Assembly (NCBI GenBank): GCA_947630205.1
Contig: CANRGW010000001.1
Span: forward strand, 1-31,606
DNA from: an uncultured Bacilli bacterium
GTDB lineage: Bacteria; Bacillota_I; Bacilli_A; RF39; UBA660
Length of the DNA: 31,606 bases
Direction of reading: 5' to 3'
Of this stretch, positions 24,650 through 31,606 are shown in pieces. Both the position numbers and the translations under genes were made by a program. Every line of letters begins with the position of its first letter. Positions within the stretch are counted from its first letter, which is position 1. The notes under the pieces were generated by a model. It saw only the letters and a list, made by a program, of their open reading frames with translations, ran no database searches and was not told the origin of the DNA.

Positions 24650-26389
24650 CTATTCAACTTCAACGTATTCACTTCCGAATACATCTATTGCTTTCTGTAC
24701 TAAATTAGAGTAACATACTTCTTTATTATTTTCAACTTCTACTTTCGGATAAATTATAAATTCCTCTGTCTCTTCTTGATAAGAATAATAATTCTCATCT
24801 TTCATATGCTCTTTATATTTTAAAACTTCTTCTTGAAACTCTTTATCACTTAAAATTACTAATTTATAGGTATTTCCCAAAATTTTATTTAATAATTCCG
24901 TTATCAAGTTTAAATCTAAATAAATCTTATCAATAACTGATGGGTACTTCGTTGTTAAAATAATATTCGTGTTACTAACAACACCTAAAGTACAATCTTT
25001 TAAAAGTCCTGCTACTTCTTCATATTTATCGTCTGTTAAATAACCACTTAAATCTTGCCATTTTGAAAGAGCCATATTTTTTAATAATTTACTGGCTAAA
25101 GCAAATGTATTATTAATTCTTTGAATTTTTACTTTTTCGTTTATCTGATATGTTTTAGAGGCTTTTAAATTAGGGGTATTAGGAATTTCCTGGGAAATAA
25201 CTTTAGGGGCTACCTCTTTCGTTTCAAGAACTTTAGGTTCAGATTTTTTTTCTTCTTCTTGTCTTGGTTCTTCTTTTCTTTCTTGTTGCTTTACCTCGTT
25301 TTCTTTAGTTCTTGCTTCTTCATTAATGGATACATTATCTTCTTGCTTTTTATTTTTTCTATTCATGAACATTAAAAGTTTTACTTCAACAATTATCCGA
25401 CGATTAGCAGCCTCTTTTAATAAATTATAAGTTTCATTAAAGCACATTATCAAAGAATATAATTCATCTGGATTTTGTTTTTGTTCACTAGAGCCTGTTA
25501 TTTCTAAAACTAATAAATCTCTTAGTTCTTCTAAAAGTTTTTCAATTAACTTAGAAAAATCATATCCTAATTCATCAAATTTATCTAAAGTTTTTAATAC
25601 TTCTTCCGTCTTATTAGTTAAAATCAGATTAATAAATTCTTCCATATCACTTTTAGAAATAAGACCATTTATCTTTAAAAAATCTTCGGCTGTTATTTCT
25701 TTTAAGGAATAAGATGCAAGTTTATCAAGCATTCCTAAAGCATCGCGCATTCCACCATCGGCATATAAAGCAACTTCATGAATAGCATCATCAGTTATCT
25801 TGATTTTTTCTTGCTTAGCAACTTCTTGTAAACGTTTTTCAATTGATGAAGTTTTTATTCTCGTAAAATTTAAACATTGGCATCTTGATACTATTGTTGT
25901 TGGTACTTTATAAAACTCCGTTGTTGCCAAGATAAAAATTACATGGCTAGGTGGTTCTTCAAGTGTTTTTAATAAAGCATTAAAAGCACTTATTGATAAC
26001 ATGTGTACTTCATCAATGATATAAACTTTATATTTTAATTTATTAGGAACTAAATTTATTTTACTTTTTAATTCCCGAATTTCATCAACACCATTGTTAC
26101 TGGCTGCATCGATTTCGATTATATCAGAACTATTAGCATCGATATCTAAACAATTCTCGCACTTATGACAAATTGAAAAATCTTCTCCTAAATTTAGACA
26201 ATTAACCGTTTTCGCAACTAACTTAGCAATTGTCGTTTTCCCCGTTCCTCTTGGACCAGAAAATAAATAAGCATGGGAGATTTTATTTTCTTTTATAGAA
26301 TTAGTTAAAATTTTTAAAATACTTTCTTGGTCAACTACATCACTAAATTTTTCAGGTCGATATTTTCGATATAAAGCCTGATATTCCAT
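24650..26389 (-). CDS. dnaX: DNA polymerase III subunits tau/gamma (DnaX)
   Basis: A 579-residue clamp-loader ATPase. The AAA+ domain has Walker A GPRGTGKT (45-52), the zinc knuckle Cys 64, 74, 77 and 80, DEVH (126-129) and SRC. A Glu/Lys-rich hinge precedes the tau C-terminal domain. The ATG at 26389 is taken because GGTGG precedes it; an upstream ATG six codons earlier lacks an SD. It heads a ten-gene run to mfd. No internal slippery run typical of the gamma frameshift was noticed, but I could not test this exhaustively. Confidence 0.96.
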   Translation of the reverse strand: MEYQALYRKYRPEKFSDVVDQESILKILTNSIKENKISHAYLFSGPRGTGKTTIAKLVAKTVNCLNLGEDFSICHKCENCLDIDANSSDIIEIDAASNNGVDEIRELKSKINLVPNKLKYKVYIIDEVHMLSISAFNALLKTLEEPPSHVIFILATTEFYKVPTTIVSRCQCLNFTRIKTSSIEKRLQEVAKQEKIKITDDAIHEVALYADGGMRDALGMLDKLASYSLKEITAEDFLKINGLISKSDMEEFINLILTNKTEEVLKTLDKFDELGYDFSKLIEKLLEELRDLLVLEITGSSEQKQNPDELYSLIMCFNETYNLLKEAANRRIIVEVKLLMFMNRKNKKQEDNVSINEEARTKENEVKQQERKEEPRQEEEKKSEPKVLETKEVAPKVISQEIPNTPNLKASKTYQINEKVKIQRINNTFALASKLLKNMALSKWQDLSGYLTDDKYEEVAGLLKDCTLGVVSNTNIILTTKYPSVIDKIYLDLNLITELLNKILGNTYKLVILSDKEFQEEVLKYKEHMKDENYYSYQEETEEFIIYPKVEVENNKEVCYSNLVQKAIDVFGSEYVEVE

Positions 26390-26415
26390 ATTATCACCAC
26401 CATTCATCTATTTAT

Positions 26416-26424
26416 ATTATAACA
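26416..26424 (-). promoter_or_regulatory. Extended -10 promoter of the dnaX operon
   Basis: Minus strand TGTTATAAT, directly after the tadA terminator. No clear -35, which is usual for extended -10 sites. Confidence 0.65.
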
Positions 26425-26450
26425 AAAAAAACTATTTCCAGGGAAATAAT
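26424..26450 (-). terminator. Terminator of tadA
   Basis: Minus strand TATTTC-CCTG-GAAATA then a run of T, beginning right at the tadA stop. Confidence 0.8.
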
Positions 26451-26915
26451 TTACTTAACTTTACCTTTTTTTCTCTGTTTTTTGAAAAACGATTGTAAAA
26501 GTTCAAGACTTTCTTTTTCTAAAACTTTTTCGGTTATTTGAACAGTAGGCTTTTCTTTATTGATAGCAAATATTAAGTCGACGATTTCTTTATTTTTTAA
26601 ATCAGGGTTAAGTGCACCTACAACAACTCTTTTTATCCTTGATTGCACAATAGCACTAGCACACATTGCACATGGTGATAAAGTAATATAAAGGGTTGCT
26701 TCATTCAAACGCCAATCATGAATTTTTTTACTTGCATTTCTAATTGCAATTAATTCTGCATGACTTGTAACATCATCTTTTCTTTCTTTTTGATTATAAC
26801 CTTTTCCAATTATTTTATCATCTAAAACTACAATAGCACCGACAGGAACTTCATCTTTTTGATAAGCCTTTTTTGCTTCCTTTAAGGCTAATTGCATATA
26901 TTCTTCGTCTTTCAT
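26451..26915 (-). CDS. tadA: tRNA-specific adenosine deaminase TadA
   Basis: 154 residues. TadA converts A34 of tRNA-Arg(ACG) to inosine. The zinc site HAE (52-54) and PCAMC (81-85) are present. ATG at 26915 has GGTGATGAT before it. The upstream extension of this reading frame is not protein: it runs through the SRP RNA gene. In B. subtilis the order is tadA-scr-dnaX; here scr is before tadA. Confidence 0.95.
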   Translation of the reverse strand: MKDEEYMQLALKEAKKAYQKDEVPVGAIVVLDDKIIGKGYNQKERKDDVTSHAELIAIRNASKKIHDWRLNEATLYITLSPCAMCASAIVQSRIKRVVVGALNPDLKNKEIVDLIFAINKEKPTVQITEKVLEKESLELLQSFFKKQRKKGKVK

Positions 26916-26927
26916 ATCATCACCATA

Positions 26928-27010
26928 AAATAAAAGTGCACATAAAAGAGTTATGTTAAGGCTGCTATCTTCCGATTCTGACCTGGTTCCATTTCTTTTA
27001 TTGCACGTCA
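26928..27010 (-). ncRNA. ffs: Short (4.5S-type) signal recognition particle RNA
   Basis: The minus strand contains CCAGGTCAG-AATC-GGAA-GATAGCAGCC. It matches the domain IV consensus (GGTCAG.. GGAA.. AGCAGCC) base-for-base in length. Flanking GTGCAATAAAAG and CTCTTTTATGTGCAC pair to make the closing stem with one bulge. A T-rich tail follows. Its promoter sits directly upstream, so no Alu domain is transcribed and the RNA is about 80-90 nt, unlike the roughly 270-nt scRNA of B. subtilis. The ends are estimates. Confidence 0.92.
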
Positions 27011-27013
27011 TAT

Positions 27014-27042
27014 ATTTTACAATAATTTTTATTTATTAGCAA
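27014..27042 (-). promoter_or_regulatory. Promoter of the SRP RNA
   Basis: Minus strand TTGCTA (27037-27042), 17 bases, TAAAAT (27014-27019). Start expected near 27007-27010, matching the RNA stem. Confidence 0.8.
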
Positions 27043-27130
27043 GAACTTTTTGCAAGAAAAAATTCTCTTTACCTATATATACACTTTTTTGAGAAAAAAT
27101 TCTAAAAAAAAAGACAAAAAATTTTCCAAA

Positions 27131-27159
27131 ATGTTATTAATTAGAAAAAATTATGTCAA
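27131..27159 (-). promoter_or_regulatory. Second minus-strand promoter upstream of the SRP RNA
   Basis: TTGACA (27154-27159), 17 bases, TAACAT (27131-27136). It lies back to back with the plus-strand promoter at 27176. Its transcript would run into a T-rich stretch and then the SRP RNA. Confidence 0.45.
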
Positions 27160-27175
27160 ATTTGTATCGGTCATC

Positions 27176-27205
27176 TTGACAAGAAATTAAAAATAATGCT
27201 ACATT
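27176..27205 (+). promoter_or_regulatory. Strong plus-strand promoter facing gyrA
   Basis: TTGACA (27176-27181), 18 bases, TACATT (27200-27205), with extended TGC. It opposes gyrA transcription and has no protein gene in front of it. Confidence 0.7.
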
Positions 27206-27211
27206 ATATTT

Positions 27212-27335
27212 ACAAAGTTGCACTCGATTATAGAGAGTTTCTTAAAAAACGGAATTATCTATATGTTGTTCGTAAATGTTGCTTAAACGGGCTAAAAACT
27301 ATGAAAAAAGATGCTTTATTCAGCATCTTTTTCTG
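27212..27335 (+). ncRNA. Candidate small RNA antisense to the gyrA end
   Basis: About 120 nt between the plus-strand promoter and the bidirectional gyrA terminator. It contains no reading frame beyond 7 codons. A hairpin is predicted: ATAGAG-AGTTTC, A-rich loop, GGAATT-A-TCTAT (about 27230-27270). It matches no RNA family I know (not 6S, tmRNA or RNase P). It rests on promoter and terminator logic alone. Confidence 0.4.
27305..27332. terminator. Bidirectional terminator at the end of gyrA
   Basis: AAAAAGATGCT-TTATTC-AGCATCTTTTT, an 11-bp stem with A/T arms serving both strands. The gyrA stop lies in the loop. Confidence 0.85.
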
Positions 27336-29940
27336 TATTATCTGGAAGTTCTTCTAAACTATTTTGTTCTTCTCCTTCTTCTACTTCTTCTTTTTCTAAG
27401 ACGGTTACTGTTGCAACTTTATGTTCATCTTTTAAGTTAATTAATCGAACACCTTGCGTTGCTCTTCTTAAAGTAGATACTTGTTCAAGAGAAATTCTAA
27501 TAATTATTCCGGCATCAGTTATCATGATTAAATCTTCCATTCCTGATACGGCTTTTAAAGTAACTAAACTTCCATTTTTATCTGTTACATTTAAGGCTTT
27601 AACTCCTTTACTACCACGATGAGTTAAACGATATTCATCAATTGGTGTTTTCTTACCATAACCTTTTTCAGTTACGATTAAGACTTGTTCATTTTCTGTA
27701 ATTACTTCGCCTCCAACAACCGAAGCATCACCTAAATCAATTCCTCGGACACCACTGGCCGTTCTTCCCATAATTCTAACTTCGTTTTCTCCGAAACGAA
27801 CCATTCGACCATTTGTGGCTCCAATTATAATTTCATTTTCCCCAGTTGTTTTTTGAACAGAAATTAATTCATCATCTTCTTTTAGTCCAATAGCAATTTT
27901 ACCATTATTCCTAATATTATCAAATTCACTTAAATCCGTTCTTTTAACAATACCTTTTCTTGTTACAAAGAATAAATATTTATATATCTCTTCATTGGCT
28001 TTTAAAGAAATAATTGAGTTTATTCTTTCATCCTTTTCAAGAGCAAGTAAATTTATAATTGGTAAACCTTTACTTTGACGACTAAATTCTGGTATTTCAT
28101 AACCTTTCATTCGGTAAACTTTACCTTTATTACTAAAGAATAAAATATAGTCATGCGTTTCAGCATTAATCATTTTTAAGACAAAATCTTCTTCATTAGT
28201 TGTCATACCTTTAATACCAACACCACCACGATTTTGTGTTCTATATTCAGAGACTAACATACGTTTAATATAGCCTTTGTTTGTTAAGGCAATTAAAGTA
28301 TTTTCAACAGGTATTAAAGACTCGTCTTCTATATAATCGATTGCTGTCATATCAATTGTGGTTCTTCTATCATCAGCAAAACGTTTCTTTATTTCTAACA
28401 TTTCTTCCTTAATGATATTAGCAACTCTTGTTGGTGATGATAAGATATCTTTATAATCAATTATCTTAATATTTAAATCAGCTAATTCACTTTCTACTTT
28501 TCCACGTTCTAAGCCTGTTAAACTACGTAAACGCATTTGCAAAATACTTGTTGCTTGAGCATCATCAAGACCAAAACGCGAAATTAATTTACTTTTAGCA
28601 TCATCATCACTTTCAGCACCACGAATGATTTTTACAACTTCATCAATATTATCAAGAGCAATTTTTAAACCTTCTAATATATGTACTTTTTCTTCGGCTT
28701 TCTTTAAATCATATTCCGTTCTTCTAATAATAACTTCTTTTTGATGATCTATATATTTAGAAATAATATCTTTTAAACCTAAAGTTCTTGGTGTACCGTT
28801 ATCAATCATTAAGAAAATAATTCCATAATTAACTTGAAAGTTAGTATGTTTGTATAAATTATTTAAAATAACTTGAGGATTAGCATCTCTTTTTAAAGTA
28901 ATTGTTATTTTTATACCATCTTTTAAATCAGTATGATAATCAGATATTCCTTCAATTACTTTATTATGAACAAGTTCAGCAACTTTATTTTTTAACTCTA
29001 AAGTATTTACACCATAAGGTACTTCTGTAATAACAATTGTACTATGATTTTTACCTTCTTCAATGGTTGCTTTACTTCTAATCGTTATACTTCCTCGACC
29101 GGTTTCATAAGCCTTTTTAATACCAGAATTACCTAAAATAATACCACCTGTTGGAAAGTCTGGTCCTTTAATATATTGCATTAAACCTACTGTATCAATG
29201 TCAGGATTGTCTATATAGGCAACACAACCATCTATTACTTCTCCTAAATTATGAGGCGGAATATTGGTTGCCATACCAACAGCAATTCCCATTGAACCAT
29301 TAACTAAAACATTAGGAAATCTTGATGGTAAAACGGTTGGTTCTTTTAAAGTTTCATCAAAGTTTGGCATCATATCAACAGTTTCTTTATTGATATCACG
29401 AAGTAACTCTAAGGAAAGTTTAGAAAGACGTGACTCAGTGTAACGCATTGCTGCGGCTCCATCGCCTTCTATATTACCAAAATTACCATGACCATCTATT
29501 AATGTATAACGTTGATTAAAATCCTGGGCTAAACGTACCATTGCTTCATAGATTGAAGAGTCTCCGTGAGGATGATAATTACCCATAACCTCTCCAACTG
29601 TTTTCGCACTTTTTCGATGAGGTTTATCAGGAGTATAGCCAGATGTATACATTGACCATAAAATACGTCTATGAACAGGTTTTAAACCATCTCTTAAATC
29701 AGGAATTGCACGTGAAATAATAACACTCATTGAATAATCAAGAAATGATTGTGAAACTTCTTCAACGATATTAGTTTCGGTTAATTTATCTGGTTCATGA
29801 AATTCTCCTCCAAAATCGGAATTAGACATTTCTATTTCTAATTCATCATTTTCATCTTCTATTGTATCGTTTGAAGACTCATCTTTCGCATCTTCTTCGG
29901 CTCTTGTTAATAACTCATCTAATTCATTATTATCTTCCAT
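27316..29940 (-). CDS. gyrA: DNA gyrase subunit A with acidic N-terminal extension
   Basis: 874 residues. Cleavage-religation subunit of DNA gyrase. The catalytic tyrosine is Y167 (AAAMRYTE). The quinolone region reads HPHGDSSIYEAMV with Ser and Glu at the positions equivalent to E. coli S83 and D87, the sensitive-type pattern. The C-terminal beta-pinwheel has a GyrA box reading QNRGGVG in place of QRRGGKG. Residues 1 to about 55 are an extra acidic segment (LTRAEEDAKDESSNDTIEDE) before the usual start; a perfect SD, AGGAGGG, precedes the first ATG, so the extension is probably translated. gyrB ends 11 bases upstream. Confidence 0.98.
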   Translation of the reverse strand: MEDNNELDELLTRAEEDAKDESSNDTIEDENDELEIEMSNSDFGGEFHEPDKLTETNIVEEVSQSFLDYSMSVIISRAIPDLRDGLKPVHRRILWSMYTSGYTPDKPHRKSAKTVGEVMGNYHPHGDSSIYEAMVRLAQDFNQRYTLIDGHGNFGNIEGDGAAAMRYTESRLSKLSLELLRDINKETVDMMPNFDETLKEPTVLPSRFPNVLVNGSMGIAVGMATNIPPHNLGEVIDGCVAYIDNPDIDTVGLMQYIKGPDFPTGGIILGNSGIKKAYETGRGSITIRSKATIEEGKNHSTIVITEVPYGVNTLELKNKVAELVHNKVIEGISDYHTDLKDGIKITITLKRDANPQVILNNLYKHTNFQVNYGIIFLMIDNGTPRTLGLKDIISKYIDHQKEVIIRRTEYDLKKAEEKVHILEGLKIALDNIDEVVKIIRGAESDDDAKSKLISRFGLDDAQATSILQMRLRSLTGLERGKVESELADLNIKIIDYKDILSSPTRVANIIKEEMLEIKKRFADDRRTTIDMTAIDYIEDESLIPVENTLIALTNKGYIKRMLVSEYRTQNRGGVGIKGMTTNEEDFVLKMINAETHDYILFFSNKGKVYRMKGYEIPEFSRQSKGLPIINLLALEKDERINSIISLKANEEIYKYLFFVTRKGIVKRTDLSEFDNIRNNGKIAIGLKEDDELISVQKTTGENEIIIGATNGRMVRFGENEVRIMGRTASGVRGIDLGDASVVGGEVITENEQVLIVTEKGYGKKTPIDEYRLTHRGSKGVKALNVTDKNGSLVTLKAVSGMEDLIMITDAGIIIRISLEQVSTLRRATQGVRLINLKDEHKVATVTVLEKEEVEEGEEQNSLEELPDNTEKDAE

Positions 29941-29951
29941 ATAACACCCTC

Positions 29952-31606
29952 CTATATATCAAGGTTCTTAACCTTTTTAGCATATTCTTCAATATATTGC
30001 CTACGAGGTTCTACTTCATCACCCATTAGTTTCTCAAAAATCTTATCAGCCGCAACACAATCACTAATAGTAATTTTTTTCAAAATTCTTTTATTAATAT
30101 CCATAGTTGTTTCATTTAATTCTTCGGCATCCATTTCTCCTAAACCTTTCATTCGAGCAATTTCAGAACGGGCTCTTACATTTTCTGGTAAAGTATTTAA
30201 ATATGCTGATAATTCTTCTGGACTTAAAACATATTTGCGCGATTTTCCATGCGTAACTCTAAATAATGGTGGTTGAGCAGCGTAAACATGTCCGGCTTCA
30301 ACAATTGGTTTAAAGAAACGATAAAACAAAGTTAGTAATAATACTCGAATATGAGAACCATCTACATCGGCATCGGTCATGATTATAATCTTGTCATATC
30401 TTAATTTAGATAAATCAAAATACTCGCCAATTCCTGTTCCAAAGGCTGTAATAATTGTTTTGATTTCTTCATTTCCCAAAGCCTTATCAAGACGGGCTTT
30501 TTCAACATTTAGAATTTTACCTCGAAGAGGAAGAATGGCTTGAGTCATAGCATCTCGGCCTAGTTTAGCACTACCACCGGCTGAGTCTCCCTCGACGATA
30601 AATATTTCGGATATACTAGGGTCTTTACTTTTACAATCGGATAATTTACCAAAGAAATTAGTTGTCGTTAAATCCGTTTTTCTTGTTGCTTCTCGGGCTT
30701 TTTTAGCAGCCATTCTGGCATCTCTTGCTAAGATAGATTTACTAATAATAGTCTTCGCTTCAGTTGGATTTTCTAATAAAAATCTTTCAAAACCCTCAGC
30801 AAAAATACTATCTGCTAAACTTCTTACTTCCGAATTTCCAAGACGTCCCTTAGTTTGACCCTCAAATTGAGGATTAGGATGCTTACAAGAAATAATCATT
30901 GTAAGTCCTTCTTTTACATCATCTTCTTTTAAACTTTCATCTTTTTCTTTTAAAATATTATTCTTTCGTGCATAACTATTAACAACACGGCTTAACGCTC
31001 TTTTTACTCCGTCTTCATGAGTTCCTCCATCATGCGTATTAATGTTATTAACAAATGAATAAATATTAGAATTATAGGACGTATTATATTGCATAGCAAC
31101 TTCTAAGAAAACACCATCTTTTTCACCTGATAAATGAATAATATCTTCATGTAAAGGTGTCTTTTCTTTATTTATAAATCTTACATATTCACTTATTCCA
31201 CCCTCATAAAGGAAAGTCTCACCCGTTGTATCTTCTAGGTCACGATCATCTCTTATGTTAAGTGATAAACCACGATTTAAAAAAGCCAATTCCCTTACTC
31301 TGGTCTTTAAAGTTTCATAATCATAAATGTCTGTATCAAATATCTCAGGATCTGGTTTAAAGGAAACTGTTGTTCCCGTTCTTTTTTTATCACAGTCTCC
31401 AACAACATGTAAAGGAGCAACCGGATGTCCTCCGTTTTCAAAACGAATATTATATATCTTGCCATCTTTATAAACATTTACTTCAACCCAAGAACTTAAA
31501 GCATTAACAACACTAGCACCTACACCATGTAATCCTCCAGAGACTTTATATCCGCCTCCTCCGAATTTTCCTCCTGCATGTAATACAGTATAAACTGTTT
31601 CTACTG
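29952..31606 (-). CDS. gyrB: DNA gyrase subunit B (N-terminus outside window)
   Basis: 550 residues of the ATPase/Toprim subunit; the reading frame is open to the right edge, so the start is missing. Visible: KVSGGLHGVGASVVNAL of the GHKL ATPase domain, the transducer, Toprim EGDSAGGSAK and DADVDGSHIR (Mg2+ ligands), and the C-terminal tail GLGEMDAEEL. gyrA follows 11 bases later. The sequence reads VETVYTVLHAGGKFGGGG at the edge, so about 90-100 residues are probably missing. Confidence 0.98.
   Translation of the reverse strand, partial: VETVYTVLHAGGKFGGGGYKVSGGLHGVGASVVNALSSWVEVNVYKDGKIYNIRFENGGHPVAPLHVVGDCDKKRTGTTVSFKPDPEIFDTDIYDYETLKTRVRELAFLNRGLSLNIRDDRDLEDTTGETFLYEGGISEYVRFINKEKTPLHEDIIHLSGEKDGVFLEVAMQYNTSYNSNIYSFVNNINTHDGGTHEDGVKRALSRVVNSYARKNNILKEKDESLKEDDVKEGLTMIISCKHPNPQFEGQTKGRLGNSEVRSLADSIFAEGFERFLLENPTEAKTIISKSILARDARMAAKKAREATRKTDLTTTNFFGKLSDCKSKDPSISEIFIVEGDSAGGSAKLGRDAMTQAILPLRGKILNVEKARLDKALGNEEIKTIITAFGTGIGEYFDLSKLRYDKIIIMTDADVDGSHIRVLLLTLFYRFFKPIVEAGHVYAAQPPLFRVTHGKSRKYVLSPEELSAYLNTLPENVRARSEIARMKGLGEMDAEELNETTMDINKRILKKITISDCVAADKIFEKLMGDEVEPRRQYIEEYAKKVKNLDI

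Noticed and set aside
26916..27011. N-terminal extension of the tadA reading frame
   Set aside because: The extra codons run through the SRP RNA gene and its stem, and the real ATG at 26915 has a Shine-Dalgarno site.
27055..27154. Three copies of AGAAAAAATT(C/A)T upstream of the SRP RNA
   Set aside because: Spacing is irregular (37 and 51 bases) and such A/T words are expected by chance at this composition.
27270..27302. Resemblance of GGGCTAAAAACTATG to a preQ1-I riboswitch tail
   Set aside because: The required GG..CC stem-loop upstream is missing and no queuosine gene follows.
27311..27622. Plus-strand frame opposite the gyrA 3' end
   Set aside because: Shadow of conserved gyrA coding sequence, and the start codon lies beside the terminator loop.
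1..31606. CRISPR array, tRNA/rRNA genes, prophage or insertion sequence
   Set aside because: No regular direct repeats with spacers, cloverleaf, rRNA motifs, transposase or integrase were seen on either strand.

Overview
The window is about 31.6 kb of very AT-rich chromosome (roughly 70-75% A+T by eye). It carries a core Bacillota/Bacilli gene set from the origin-proximal part of the chromosome. Nearly every gene is on the minus strand. Read leftward from the right edge, the order is gyrB, gyrA, SRP RNA, tadA, dnaX, ybaB, recR, bofA, holB, ricT, trmN6, unknown gene, pth, mfd, DUF368, spoVT, metG, tatD, 3D protein, spoVG, yabP, yabQ, divIC, tilS, ftsH. This matches the order known downstream of dnaA-dnaN-recF-gyrBA in Bacillus subtilis, with several members missing (yabA, rsmI, rnmV, ksgA, prs, hprT, spoIIE). 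bofA, spoVT, spoVG, yabP and yabQ point to an endospore-forming or recently spore-forming ancestor. The compact genes, low GC and short mycoplasma-type SRP RNA suggest an uncultured low-GC Bacilli lineage (RF39- or Erysipelotrichia-like). The lineage is inference. No tRNA, rRNA, CRISPR array, insertion sequence or prophage was seen.

Region by region. (a) 29952-31606 and 27316-29940: gyrB (5' end outside the window) and gyrA, ending in a bidirectional terminator. (b) 26930-27300: a non-coding interval with the SRP RNA and its promoter, a second minus promoter, and a strong plus-strand promoter that reads toward the gyrA terminator, implying an unknown RNA of about 120 nt. (c) 16415-26407: tadA, then a tight ten-gene run dnaX-ybaB-recR-bofA-holB-ricT-trmN6-X-pth-mfd, joining clamp loader, recombination, RNA modification and transcription-coupled repair. 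(d) 13412-16343: a DUF368 undecaprenyl-phosphate carrier, two small coiled-coil genes facing away from each other with overlapping -35 elements, spoVT, and a T-box leader for metG. (e) 9420-11861: a damaged segment with a tatD broken by a 10-base deletion, an AlbA_2/ATPase gene split by one extra base, and stacked hairpins. (f) 7079-9203: surface and secretion genes (3D-domain protein, TasA/camelysin-like protein, WXG100 pair), each unit with its own promoter. (g) 5611-6922: spoVG, yabP-yabQ, divIC. (h) 132-5614: a possible gene remnant, tilS-ftsH and a membrane glycosyltransferase.

Promoters are easy to read here. At least ten minus-strand sites have TTGNNN-16/17-TANNNT, often with an extended TGn, so many transcription units can be placed from sequence alone. 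The best candidates for something new are the plus-strand RNA between gyrA and the SRP RNA gene, the divergent coiled-coil pair sharing a -35 region, the short reading frame between the T-box terminator and metG, the Rho-N/SAP-like tail on FtsH, and the acidic head on GyrA. I see no complete undescribed defence or mobile system.
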